In this document: in pieces, positions 52,021-60,230 of the stretch
How positions within the stretch are numbered: the stretch's first letter is position 1
Layout of the letters: each line of letters opens with the position of its first letter
Source: an uncultured Mediterranea sp.
GTDB lineage: Bacteria > Bacteroidota > Bacteroidia > Bacteroidales > Bacteroidaceae
Length of the DNA stretch: 64,000 bases
Assembly: GCF_902493215.1 (NCBI RefSeq)
Contig: NZ_CABUOL010000015.1
Location: 21,218-85,217 of the forward strand
Reading direction: 5' to 3'
Made by a program: the position numbers and the translations under genes
Notes under the pieces: generated by a model
The model's database searches: none
What the model saw: the letters and a program-made list of their open reading frames with translations, nothing else
What the model was told of the DNA's origin: nothing

Positions 52021-53841
52021 ATGAGCCAAATCCAACAAGTACTCAAGACCTATTTTGGATACTCCAGCTTCCGCCCGCTACAGGAAGAAATCATCGGCCA
52101 TCTGCTGCAAAAGAAAGACACGCTGGTGCTGATGCCTACCGGCGGCGGGAAGTCTGTCTGCTACCAGGTACCGGCCATTGTGTGCGAAGGTACAGCCGTC
52201 GTGGTGTCGCCCCTCATCTCGCTGATGAAGGACCAGGTGGAAAGCCTGTGCAACAACGGAATCGCCGCCGCAGCCCTGAACAGCAACAACGATGAGACAG
52301 AGAACCTGCGCATCCGACGGGCATGCATGGAAGGCCGGTTGAAACTGCTCTACATATCGCCCGAGAAGCTGGTGGCCGAAGCCAACTATTTCCTGCGCGA
52401 CATACATGTTTCCTTTTTCGCCATCGACGAAGCACACTGCATTTCGCAATGGGGACACGACTTCCGCCCCGAATATACCCAACTGGGCATCCTGAGAAGT
52501 TTCTTCCCGCAGACGCCCGTCATCGCCCTGACCGCCACGGCGGACAAGCTGACGCGCGAAGACATTGTGAAACAGCTCCACCTGCGGGAACCGCGCATCT
52601 TCCTCTCCTCATTCGACCGCCCCAACCTGAACCTCACCGTCAAGCGGGGATACCAGTCGAAAGAGAAGAACAAGGCCATCCTTGAGTTCATCGCCCGCCA
52701 TCGGGGCGAAAGCGGCATCATCTACTGCATGAGCCGGAAGAATACGGAAAACGTGGCACAAATGCTACAGAAGAACGGCATCCGCACCGCCATCTATCAT
52801 GCAGGGCTGGAGGCAGAGAAGCGTAACCGTGCGCAGGACGACTTCATCAACGACCGCGTACAGGTGGTGTGCGCTACCGTCGCTTTCGGCATGGGCATCG
52901 ACAAGAGCAACGTGCGGTGGGTCATCCACTACAACCTGCCCAAGAGCATTGAGAGCTTCTATCAGGAAATAGGACGGGCCGGACGCGACGGCCTGCCGAG
53001 CGACACGCTGCTCTTCTACTCGATGGCCGACCTCATCCTGCTCACCAAGTTTGCCACCGAAAGCGGACAAAGCGAAATCAATCTGGAAAAGCTACAGCGC
53101 ATGCAGCAATATGCCGAAGCCGACATCTGCCGCCGGCGCATCCTGCTGAACTATTTCGGCGAACAACGGACACACGACTGCGGCAATTGCGACGTGTGCA
53201 AGAATCCGCCCGAACGCTTCGACGGAACCATCATCGTGCAGAAGGCCTTGAGTGCCATCGCCCGCACCAACCAGCAGGTGGCCACCCCGATGCTGACAGA
53301 TATCCTGCGCGGCAACCTGAATGCCGAACTGAAGGAAAAAGGCTACCACCAGCTGAAGACCTACGGTGCCGGCCGCGACATACCGGCCCGCGACTGGCAA
53401 GACTATCTGTTGCAGATGTTACAGATGGGATACTTTGAGGTGGCCTACAACGAGAGCAACCACCTAAAGATTACTCCCGCCGGAAGCGACGTGCTCTTCG
53501 GTAGGGAAAAGGCCAGCCTGGTCGTGATACGCAGAGAGGAAGCGTCGGCCAACCGGGGCAGGAAAAAGAGAAAAGCCGCCCCCATCCTGCGCGAACTGCC
53601 TCTGGGCGCGGAAGGCGGCGAAAGCACCGACCTCTTCGAAGCCCTCAAGGCCCTGCGGAAGCAGCTGGCCGACGAAGAAGTACTGCCCGCCTATCTCATC
53701 CTCTCCGACAAGGTACTGCATCTGCTGGCCCTGCAGCGGCCGGTCACACTCGAGGCCTTCGGCAACGTGAGCGGCATCAGCGACTACAAGAAAAAGAAAT
53801 ATGGGGCAGCGTTCGTGAAGCTCATACGGCGCTTCGTCTGA
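52021..53841 (+). CDS. recQ: ATP-dependent DNA helicase RecQ
   Basis: 606 residues from ATG 52021. Motifs: FRPLQEEII (motif 0), MPTGGGKSVCYQVPA (Walker A), FFAIDEAHCISQWGHDFRPEY (DEAH plus aromatic loop), GIIYCMSRKNTENVA, VVCATVAFGMGIDKSNVRWVIH and YQEIGRAGRDGLPS. The four-Cys zinc site includes CRRRILLNYFGE and CGNCDVC. A winged-helix RQC domain and a C-terminal HRDC domain (from about 520) follow. RecQ unwinds recombination intermediates. Confidence 0.96.
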   Translation: MSQIQQVLKTYFGYSSFRPLQEEIIGHLLQKKDTLVLMPTGGGKSVCYQVPAIVCEGTAVVVSPLISLMKDQVESLCNNGIAAAALNSNNDETENLRIRRACMEGRLKLLYISPEKLVAEANYFLRDIHVSFFAIDEAHCISQWGHDFRPEYTQLGILRSFFPQTPVIALTATADKLTREDIVKQLHLREPRIFLSSFDRPNLNLTVKRGYQSKEKNKAILEFIARHRGESGIIYCMSRKNTENVAQMLQKNGIRTAIYHAGLEAEKRNRAQDDFINDRVQVVCATVAFGMGIDKSNVRWVIHYNLPKSIESFYQEIGRAGRDGLPSDTLLFYSMADLILLTKFATESGQSEINLEKLQRMQQYAEADICRRRILLNYFGEQRTHDCGNCDVCKNPPERFDGTIIVQKALSAIARTNQQVATPMLTDILRGNLNAELKEKGYHQLKTYGAGRDIPARDWQDYLLQMLQMGYFEVAYNESNHLKITPAGSDVLFGREKASLVVIRREEASANRGRKKRKAAPILRELPLGAEGGESTDLFEALKALRKQLADEEVLPAYLILSDKVLHLLALQRPVTLEAFGNVSGISDYKKKKYGAAFVKLIRRFV

Positions 53842-53858
53842 ACGGTGCCCCATTCCCT

Positions 53859-54707
53859 TTAACGACACTGGCGCATCAGATCGCGCACCTCACTCTGAGG
53901 AACACCCAAGGCGACGGCTTTCTCCAGGTCGCGCTTGGCCTGTGTCTTTTTCCCCTTCATCAGCCAGACACGCCCGCGCATCAGGTAGGCTTCGGCCTGC
54001 GACGCATCCAGGCGGATGGCCTCGTCCAGGTCCATCAGCGCAAGGTCGGGGTTGAGCATGTCCAGCTCGACGCCGGCACGGGCCACGCAGACCACCGCCA
54101 ACTCGCGCGGAGTGTAGGGCGACGGCCCGCCTTTGTCGGTCAGCATGCCTTCGAGCACCTTCAGGGCTTCGCCGTAGCGGGATTCGCGCTGATGAAGCGT
54201 GGCCAGCCCGAGGCGGGCACTGTAATGCTGCGGCTCGACCTTGAGGAGGGTGTCGTAGTCTAGGCGGGCAAACTTGTAGTCGCGCTGCTGCATGTAGATA
54301 TAGGCACGCATCAGGAGGGCTTCGCAATTGTGGGGCTCCAGCTCGATGACCTGAGAGTAGTCGGCACGCGCCTTGTCGTATTGCCCAAGCTCCAGCGAGA
54401 GCGTGGCATGGTTCATCAGGATGGGTACGGACATGGGCGCGATGTTGAGGGCCAGCCGATAGGACTCCAACGCCTGCTCGTAGCGGCGCTGGCTGCGCTG
54501 GATAGTGCCGAGGTTGGAGAAGAGCAGGGCGTTGCGCGGATTGGCAGGCTCCAGACGCAGGGCCTGGCGGATACACTCTTCGGCACGCGCAAGGCTGTCT
54601 TGCTCGGTAGCTGCCACGGCGCGTTCGCACCACTCGTCGTAGGTTTGCGACAGGGCCGGCAGGCTGACGGAAACGGCCAGCAGGAGAATCAGAACGGTTT
54701 GCTTCAT
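53859..54707 (-). CDS. Secreted TPR protein
   Basis: 282 residues from MKQTVLILLLAVSVSLPALS (signal peptide). TPR repeats run throughout: AEECIRQALRLEPANPRNALLFSNLG, YEQALESYRLALNIAPM, YDKARADYSQVIELEPHNCEALLMRAYIY, YKFARLDYDTLLKVEPQH and YGEALKVLEGML. A periplasmic scaffold role is likely; no partner is evident. The gene is convergent with recQ with 17 bases between them. Confidence 0.86.
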   Translation of the reverse strand: MKQTVLILLLAVSVSLPALSQTYDEWCERAVAATEQDSLARAEECIRQALRLEPANPRNALLFSNLGTIQRSQRRYEQALESYRLALNIAPMSVPILMNHATLSLELGQYDKARADYSQVIELEPHNCEALLMRAYIYMQQRDYKFARLDYDTLLKVEPQHYSARLGLATLHQRESRYGEALKVLEGMLTDKGGPSPYTPRELAVVCVARAGVELDMLNPDLALMDLDEAIRLDASQAEAYLMRGRVWLMKGKKTQAKRDLEKAVALGVPQSEVRDLMRQCR

Positions 54708-54730
54708 AACGATAAACATATCAGGACAAT

Positions 54731-54906
54731 CAGGAGTTAAGGAGTTAAAGAAGTTACCACTCCGCTACGCTCCGTTCAGAAGTTAAGCCGAATGCTTTGC
54801 CAAATGCTACGTACCGCCGGACACAAGGAACAGATACGAGGCCACAGCCGGAACATTGGGCTTAACTTCTTAACTCCTAGCGGAGCGATAACTTCTTTAA
54901 CTTCCA
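54731..54906. repeat. Long imperfect inverted repeat (GGAGTTAAAGAAGTTA type)
   Basis: The left part (54731-54790) repeats GGAGTTAA / AGAAGTTA motifs around CTCCGCTACGCTCCG; the right part (54859-54906) is its inverted counterpart (CTTAACTTCTTAACTCC…CTCCGC-related…ACTTCTTTAACTTCC). It is the same architecture as the other stutter repeats in this window. It lies between cysK and the TPR gene. Confidence 0.7.
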
Positions 54907-54948
54907 ATCAACATATACTATATATATAAGGTGTAACACGAGGCACGG

Positions 54949-55869
54949 TCAATACAGCCCCGCCGAGAGGTAGCGCTCGCCCGTATCGGGCAGAAGCACC
55001 ACGATGCGCCGGCCCAGCCATCGGGGCCTGCGGGCCAGGACGCAGGCGGCATGCAGGGCGGCACCCGAGGAGATGCCGGCCAGCAGACCTTCGGTAGCGG
55101 CCAGCTGGCGGGCGGCAAGGAAGGCGTCGTCGTCGGCCACGGGAAGCACTTCGTCGACCACCGTGGCGTCGTAGTTGCCGGGCACGAAGTTGGCCCCGAT
55201 GCCCTGCAGGCGGTGCGGACCTGCCACGCCGCCGCTGAGCACGGGCGACGAGGCCGGTTCGACGGCCACTACGTGCACGTCCGGACGGTGACGCTTGAGC
55301 GCGCGGGCCACGCCGCTGACGGTGCCGCCCGTACCTACGCCCGCCACGAAGACGTCGACCTGCCCCGCTGTGTCGGCCCACACTTCCTCGCCGGTGGTGC
55401 GCTCGTGCACGGCGGCGTTGGCGGGGTTGTCGAACTGCTGGAGGATGACGGCGCCGGACGTGGCGTCGCGCAGGGCCTCGGCCGCGGCGATGGAACCCGC
55501 CATGCCCTGCGCACCGGGCGTGAGGACAATCTCCGCGCCGAGCGCCGCAAGCAGGTTGCGGCGTTCGAGGCTCATCGTCTCGGGCATGGTGAGGACGAGG
55601 CGGTAGCCCTTGATGGCGGCCACCATAGCCAGTCCGATGCCCGTGTTGCCGCTGGTGGGCTCGATGAGCGTGGCGCCCGGACGCAGCTGGCCGCGCGCCT
55701 CGGCGTCGGTTATCATAGCGAGGGCGGTGCGTGCCTTGACGCTGCCCGAGGGGTTGAACATCTCCAGCTTCGCCACCAGCGGGCAAGCCAGACCGTGCAG
55801 GCGGCTGTAGGCCGACAGCTCCATGAGCGGTGTGCGGCCCACAAGGTCGATGAGGTTACGGGCTATCAT
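54949..55869 (-). CDS. cysK: Cysteine synthase-like PLP enzyme (CysK family)
   Basis: 306 residues. Motifs: DLVGRTPLMEL, the PLP lysine in MFNPSGSVKARTA, PTSGNTGIGLAMVAA (substrate loop), GVGTGGTVSGVARAL (phosphate loop) and LPDTGERYLS at the end. In common CysK the PLP motif is SVKDR; here it reads SVKAR. Codons are strikingly GC-rich (Ala/Arg/Gly-heavy). It follows leuB by 6 bases as the last gene of the branched-chain operon. Cysteine synthase is the best guess, but a related beta-substitution or threonine-like activity is possible. Confidence 0.85.
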   Translation of the reverse strand: MIARNLIDLVGRTPLMELSAYSRLHGLACPLVAKLEMFNPSGSVKARTALAMITDAEARGQLRPGATLIEPTSGNTGIGLAMVAAIKGYRLVLTMPETMSLERRNLLAALGAEIVLTPGAQGMAGSIAAAEALRDATSGAVILQQFDNPANAAVHERTTGEEVWADTAGQVDVFVAGVGTGGTVSGVARALKRHRPDVHVVAVEPASSPVLSGGVAGPHRLQGIGANFVPGNYDATVVDEVLPVADDDAFLAARQLAATEGLLAGISSGAALHAACVLARRPRWLGRRIVVLLPDTGERYLSAGLY

Positions 55870-55875
55870 GGTGCG

Positions 55876-56937
55876 TCAGGCTTTCTTCAGATAATCCACC
55901 AACCAGGCACCCACTTCTTTCGTGCCGTAACGTTCGCCGCCTTCAACCTGAATCTCGGGCGTGCGGACGCAGGCATCGAGCGAGGCGTCGACGGCACGGC
56001 GGATGAGGGCACCCTCTTCCTTGAGGTCGAAGTACTCGAAAAGCATGGCCACGGACAGCACCTGCGCCAGCGGGTTGGCGATGTTCAGTCCCCGTGCCTG
56101 CGGCCACGAGCCGTGGATGGGCTCGAATACCGGCGTGCTCTCGCCCGTCGAGGCGGAGGGCAGCAGCCCCATCGAACCGCTGATGACGGAGCCCTCGTCC
56201 GTGAGGATATCTCCGAAGGTATTCTCTGTCACCATCACATCGAAGAAGCGCGGTTCCTGTATCATCTTCATTGCGGCGTTGTCCACATACATGTAGTCCG
56301 TCGTCACTTCGGGATACTGCGGGGCCATTTCCTGGGCTATCTGGCGCCAGAGGCGGGAGGAAGCCAGGACGTTGGCCTTGTCCACCACCGTCAGGTGGCG
56401 GCGGCGCTTCATGGCGTACTCGAATCCGACGCGCAGGATACGCTCTACCTCGGGGCGCGTGTAGTAGTTCGTGTCCCATGCCTTGTCGTTGTCCTGATAC
56501 TTCTCGCCGAAGTACATGCCGCCCGTCAGCTCGCGGATGCAGAGGAAGTCGGCGCCTTCGACCAGCTCGGCACGCAGGGGCGACTTGTGGAGCAGGCATT
56601 TGAACGTCTGCACGGGGCGGATGTTGGCAAAGAGCCCGAGCCGCTTGCGCATGGCCAGCAGGCCTTGCTCGGGGCGCACGCGGGCGGTGGGGTCGTTGTC
56701 GAAGCGCGGGTCGCCCACGGCCGAGAAGAGTACGGCATCCGCACTTTGGCAGATGCGGAAGGTCTCTTCGGGGAACGGGTCGCCCACCTCGTCGATGGCA
56801 TGCGCGCCGCAGAGGGCGTACTCATACGTCACTTTGTGTCCAAACTTCTCACATACGGCGGTCATTACATCCACGCCTACGGCGGATATTTCGGGGCCGA
56901 TACCGTCACCGGCCAGTACTGCTACTTTCAGTTCCAT
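55876..56937 (-). CDS. leuB: 3-isopropylmalate dehydrogenase LeuB
   Basis: 353 residues. Motifs: VAVLAGDGIGPEI, AVGDPRFDN, LGLFANIRPVQTF, ELTGGMYFGEKY, DKANVLASSRLWRQ, MYVDNAAMKMI, FGDILTDEGSVISGSMGLLPSAS, and EPIHGSWPQARGLNIANPLA. It oxidises 3-isopropylmalate with NAD; in the citramalate route the same enzyme can act on methylmalate. It starts 2 bases after the small membrane-protein gene. Confidence 0.96.
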   Translation of the reverse strand: MELKVAVLAGDGIGPEISAVGVDVMTAVCEKFGHKVTYEYALCGAHAIDEVGDPFPEETFRICQSADAVLFSAVGDPRFDNDPTARVRPEQGLLAMRKRLGLFANIRPVQTFKCLLHKSPLRAELVEGADFLCIRELTGGMYFGEKYQDNDKAWDTNYYTRPEVERILRVGFEYAMKRRRHLTVVDKANVLASSRLWRQIAQEMAPQYPEVTTDYMYVDNAAMKMIQEPRFFDVMVTENTFGDILTDEGSVISGSMGLLPSASTGESTPVFEPIHGSWPQARGLNIANPLAQVLSVAMLFEYFDLKEEGALIRRAVDASLDACVRTPEIQVEGGERYGTKEVGAWLVDYLKKA

Positions 56938-56939
56938 AT

Positions 56940-57182
56940 CTATTGTTCGTTGTTATGTAGTAATTGCTTCAGTTTGTCTCTGTAGGGTTTGTTCCGCCGC
57001 CAGCGGCGGTCGGCGGCGGCGAAGCCTGCGGTGAACAGGGCCGTCGCCACGAGGTTCACCAGCAGATTGCCGTCTTTCCATTCGTCGCCGGGACTTATCC
57101 AGCGCAGTCCTGCGTTCAAGGCCAGCAGCGCGGCGAACACTAGCGCGTAGCGCATCCAAGGTTTCAGCTTTGTCTTCTTCAT
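56940..57182 (-). CDS. Small two-helix membrane protein of the leu operon
   Basis: 80 residues from ATG 57182 (MKKTKLKPWMRYALVFAALL); the frame is open further upstream but reads basic and non-protein-like. Two membrane helices (about 11-26 and 39-56) frame a short loop, followed by a basic tail (RRWRRNKPYRDKLKQLL). No family is recognised. It is 2 bases upstream of leuB and so part of the operon. A role in enzyme anchoring or transport is only speculation. Confidence 0.7.
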   Translation of the reverse strand: MKKTKLKPWMRYALVFAALLALNAGLRWISPGDEWKDGNLLVNLVATALFTAGFAAADRRWRRNKPYRDKLKQLLHNNEQ

Positions 57183-57587
57183 ACGTTCCGTTTCCGTTCG
57201 GGCGGTGAAATTAGTAAAATTTTTCAGTATCTCCAACGATAGTTTCCGATAAAATCGGCAGACCTCCGACGGCCTCCGTCCGCGGCGACGCGGGCGGGGA
57301 GCCGAAAATGGCCCAAAGTGCCGCCAGAAGGGTCTGTAGAGGGGGTCGAAACGGCGATACTTCGTCGTTAAAAATGCGTTACTTCGCAGTTTCAACTGCG
57401 TTACTTCGCATTTTCAACGCCGTAGTATCGCAGTTTCAACGCCGTAGTAGGGCAGTCTTGGAGGGGTACTGAAAAGCCCCCTTCCGCCCCCCTTCGGAGG
57501 CCCCTCGGAGCAGGGTCTCGATGTAAAGAAAACTGATTTGCGACGGACGACGGACGATGGTCCGTCCGCCTGCGCGCGGCAGCCCGT
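57183..57587. other. 405-base gap inside the leu operon
   Basis: No gene. It contains the tandem array D at 57355-57464, GC-rich flanks and, close to the citramalate/isopropylmalate synthase stop, a hairpin-prone stretch GGACGACGGACGATGGTCC (57543 onward). It is the only large gap in an otherwise tight operon. Confidence 0.6.
57355..57464. repeat. 22-bp-period tandem array D inside the leu operon
   Basis: Five units of exactly 22 bp start at 57355, 57377, 57399, 57421 and 57443. Units 2-4 share CGTTACTTCGCAGTTTCAAC or CGTAGTATCGCAGTTTCAAC. The hairpin CGCAGTTTCAACTGCG (7-bp arms) spans the boundary of units 2 and 3. The outer units are more diverged. No spacers, no CRISPR genes. Confidence 0.85.
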
Positions 57588-59138
57588 TTACACCGCGGCC
57601 GGTGCCTCGTCGTAGCTGTCCTCGATGAGGTTCAGCATCTTCATCGTGGCCTTGATGGCCGCCTCCGTCTGGTCGGCGTCGAGGCCTCGGGTGCGAAACA
57701 CCTTGTCGTCGAAGCTCCACGTGATGACCGTCTGTACGAAGGCGTCGGTGCGTCCGCCGGGAGGTATGCTCACGGCGTAGTTCGTCAGCATCGGGAAGCG
57801 CCGGCCGAGGGTACCCTTATACACCTTGCGCAAGGCTCGGACGAAGGCGTCGTACTGACCGTCGCCGCTGCTGTTTTCCTCGTATTCCTTTCCGTTTACT
57901 TCTACCTTGATGGTGGCCATCGGCTTCAACCCGTAGGCCAGGTTGACGATATAGCTCTTGAGCTTGACGCGCTCGGTGCGGACGTCGTGCTTCAACACGT
58001 CGGAGACGATGTAGGGCAGGTCTTCCTGTGTGACCAGCTCCTTTTTGTCGCCCAGCTCGATGATGCGTTCGGTGACCTTGCGCATTGACTCGTCGTCGAG
58101 CTGCAGCCCGAGGTCTTCCAGATTCTTGCGTATGTTGGCCTTGCCGGAATTCTTGCCCAGCGCATACTCGCGCCGTCGGCCGAAGCGTTCGGGCAGCAGG
58201 TCGTTGTAGTAGAGATTGCGCTTGTTGTCGCCGTCGGCATGTACGCCCGCCACCTGCGTAAAGACGTTTTCGCCGACGATAGGCTTGTTGGCGGGGATGG
58301 CTATGCCCGAGTATGACTCTACGACACGGCTCACTTCGTTCAGGCGGCTTTCGTCGATGCTGGTCCGTGCGTTGAAGTGGTCCTTCAGGATGGCTTGCAC
58401 GCTGGCCAGGGGTGCGTTTCCGGCGCGTTCGCCCAGTCCGTTGATGGTGGTGTGCAGGCCCCGGCATCCACTCAGCACGGCAGCCAGTACGTTGGAGACG
58501 GCGAGGTCGTAGTCGTTGTGTGCGTGGAAGTCGAAGTGCGCCTGCGGATAGCGCTTCTTCATCTTGCGCATGTATTCGATAACCTGCAGGGGGTTGAGTA
58601 TGCCCAGCGTGTCGGGCAGCATGAATCGGCGGATGCTCGTTCCGGCCAGCGCGTCCATCAGTTGGAAGACGTATTCGGGCGAGTCCTTCATGCCGTTGCT
58701 CCAGTCTTCGAGGTAGACATTGACCTCCATGTCGAGGCCCTCGGCGTAGTCCACCACCGCACGAATGTCGGCGATGTGCTCCTCGGGAGTCTTCTTCAGC
58801 TGGTAGGTGCAGTGTTTGAGCGAGCCCTTGCACAGCAGGTTGATGACACGGCATCCCGCGGCGTGTATCCAGTCGGCAGAGGCATGCCCGTCCACGAAGC
58901 CCAGTACCTCGACGCGCTGTAGCAGTCCGCGGCGCGCCGCCCAGTCGCAGATCATGCGTACGGCATCGGCCTCGCCGTCGGACACGCGGGCGGAGGCAAC
59001 CTCCACGCGGTCCACCTTGAGCTCCTCGAGCAGCAGACGGGCTATCATCAGCTTCTCGTGGGGCACGAAGGAGACGCCGCTGGTCTGCTCCCCGTCGCGC
59101 AGGGTGGTGTCCATGATTTCTATTTTCGGATGGTTCAT
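57588..59138 (-). CDS. Citramalate / 2-isopropylmalate synthase family enzyme
   Basis: 516 residues from ATG 59138. The HMGL-like barrel has MDTTLRDGEQTSGVSF, FMLPDTLGILNP, FDFHAHNDYDLAVSNVLAA and HTTINGLGERAGNAPLA; the C-terminal regulatory LeuA dimer domain starts near residue 390 (ERVKLKSYIVN…). It is a second synthase besides the canonical leuA at 61753. Given the Ile- and Leu-coding leader peptide upstream of the operon, a citramalate synthase supplying isoleucine through LeuCDB is the best reading, but substrate residues were not checked. The start overlaps the GxxExxY stop in ATGA. Confidence 0.88.
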   Translation of the reverse strand: MNHPKIEIMDTTLRDGEQTSGVSFVPHEKLMIARLLLEELKVDRVEVASARVSDGEADAVRMICDWAARRGLLQRVEVLGFVDGHASADWIHAAGCRVINLLCKGSLKHCTYQLKKTPEEHIADIRAVVDYAEGLDMEVNVYLEDWSNGMKDSPEYVFQLMDALAGTSIRRFMLPDTLGILNPLQVIEYMRKMKKRYPQAHFDFHAHNDYDLAVSNVLAAVLSGCRGLHTTINGLGERAGNAPLASVQAILKDHFNARTSIDESRLNEVSRVVESYSGIAIPANKPIVGENVFTQVAGVHADGDNKRNLYYNDLLPERFGRRREYALGKNSGKANIRKNLEDLGLQLDDESMRKVTERIIELGDKKELVTQEDLPYIVSDVLKHDVRTERVKLKSYIVNLAYGLKPMATIKVEVNGKEYEENSSGDGQYDAFVRALRKVYKGTLGRRFPMLTNYAVSIPPGGRTDAFVQTVITWSFDDKVFRTRGLDADQTEAAIKATMKMLNLIEDSYDEAPAAV

Positions 59139-59605
59139 AGTTCGTTGCTTTTGTTTACTTGGCACGCAGATGACGCCGATTCAGCCGATGAACGCAGATT
59201 TATCTTTCTTTCATTGGCAAAGACCTTTCTCTTAAACTGAGGCCGTTCGCCGAAATTCAGCAGAAGTCCCACTTCTATCTCTGTTGACTTCAGATAGTTT
59301 ATCAGTTGCAATTCGTGTTCGCGACAAAGACTTTCTGCTGCTTTCAGTTCAAGAATGATACTTTGATTCACAAGCATATCTGCATAATAATCGCCGACCT
59401 TGCACCCCTTGAAATACACCTCTATATGTTTCTGAGTCTCACAGGAGAATCCACGCCGCTTCAGTTCCTGATAGAGCGCATTCTGATACACCCTCTCCAG
59501 AAAACCATAACCTAAGGCATTATACACTTCATAGAAAGCTGCGATAATTTCTTTTGTTTCCTCTTCATATAAAAAATCTGCGTCCATCTGCATAATCTGC
59601 GTCAT
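59135..59605 (-). CDS. GxxExxY protein (PD-(D/E)XK-like)
   Basis: 156 residues. The name-giving motif is LGYGFLERVYQNAL; further EVYFKGCKVGDYYADMLVNQSIILELKAAESLC contains the D…E-x-K pattern (YYADMLV…ILELKA) of a PD-(D/E)XK nuclease fold, then HELQLINYLKSTEIEVGLLLNFG. Function is unproven in the family. The first residues (MTQIMQMDADF) and the C-terminal stretch RSSAESASSACQ are read from the inverted repeats of the element that carries the gene. The start overlaps leuD by ATGA and the stop overlaps the next synthase gene by ATGA. Confidence 0.88.
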   Translation of the reverse strand: MTQIMQMDADFLYEEETKEIIAAFYEVYNALGYGFLERVYQNALYQELKRRGFSCETQKHIEVYFKGCKVGDYYADMLVNQSIILELKAAESLCREHELQLINYLKSTEIEVGLLLNFGERPQFKRKVFANERKINLRSSAESASSACQVNKSNEL

Positions 59606-59614
59606 CTGCGTGCC
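59161..59614. mobile_element. 454-bp single-gene element with inverted ends in the leu operon
   Basis: The ends GGCACGCAGATGACGC (59161-59176) and GCGTCATCTGCGTGCC (59599-59614) are perfect 16-bp inverted repeats; extended to 41 bp they agree at about 36 positions (shared inner motif ACGCAGATTT). It holds only the GxxExxY gene. The leuD end (residues ARR and the stop) is encoded by the right repeat, so it was inserted at the leuD 3' end. No transposase. Confidence 0.7.
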
Positions 59615-60201
59615 ATCGATTCGTATTCTTCAATCTTCCCCCTGTTCTCCACCAAGAAGTCGATGTCGTCCAGTCCGTTCATCAGGCAATGCTTCTTGTA
59701 GGCATTGATTTCGAAGGTCTCGCTGCGGCCCGTCGCCTTGTTGGTCACGGTTTGGGCGGGCAGATTCACCTCGACCTCGGTCTTGGAATCGGCGGCGATG
59801 CTTTCAAACAGTTCCTTCAGGAAGCTCTCGCTCACCACAACGGGCAGCACGAAGTTGTTCAGCTCGTTGTTCTTGTGGATATCGGCAAAGAAGCTGGAGA
59901 TAACTACGCGGAAGCCATATCCGGCGATAGCCCAGGCAGCATGTTCGCGGCTGGAACCCGAACCGAAGTTCTTGCCGGCCACGAGGATGCAGCCGCTGTA
60001 GGCAGGGTTGTTCAGTACGAAGTCCTTGTTCAGTGTGCCGTCGGCATTGTAGCGCCAGTCACGGAAGAGGTTGTCGCCGAAGAACTCCTCCTCGCGGGTT
60101 GTAGCCTTAAGGAAGCGGGCGGGAATAATCTGGTCGGTATCCACGTTCTCCAGCGGAAGAGGAACGCAGGTGGAGGTTATGATGTTGAATTTCTGTTTCA
60201 T
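59602..60201 (-). CDS. leuD: 3-isopropylmalate dehydratase small subunit LeuD
   Basis: 199 residues. Motifs: PLENVDTDQIIPARFL, GKNFGSGSSREHAAWAIAGYGFRVVISSFFADI, NNELNNFVLPV. With LeuC it isomerises 2-isopropylmalate to 3-isopropylmalate (and citramalate to methylmalate). Its extreme C-terminus (…YESMARR) runs into the inserted element. Separated from leuC by 132 bases that hold an inverted repeat. Confidence 0.96.
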   Translation of the reverse strand: MKQKFNIITSTCVPLPLENVDTDQIIPARFLKATTREEEFFGDNLFRDWRYNADGTLNKDFVLNNPAYSGCILVAGKNFGSGSSREHAAWAIAGYGFRVVISSFFADIHKNNELNNFVLPVVVSESFLKELFESIAADSKTEVEVNLPAQTVTNKATGRSETFEINAYKKHCLMNGLDDIDFLVENRGKIEEYESMARR

Positions 60202-60230
60202 TGTATGATAAATTTATGAGTTATGAGCTA

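Noticed and set aside
54908..56985. Long open frames on both strands over cysK and leuB
   Set aside because: Shadows caused by very high GC; they are Arg/Ala/Pro-rich or His/Val-rich and show no motif, whereas cysK and leuB carry full family motifs.
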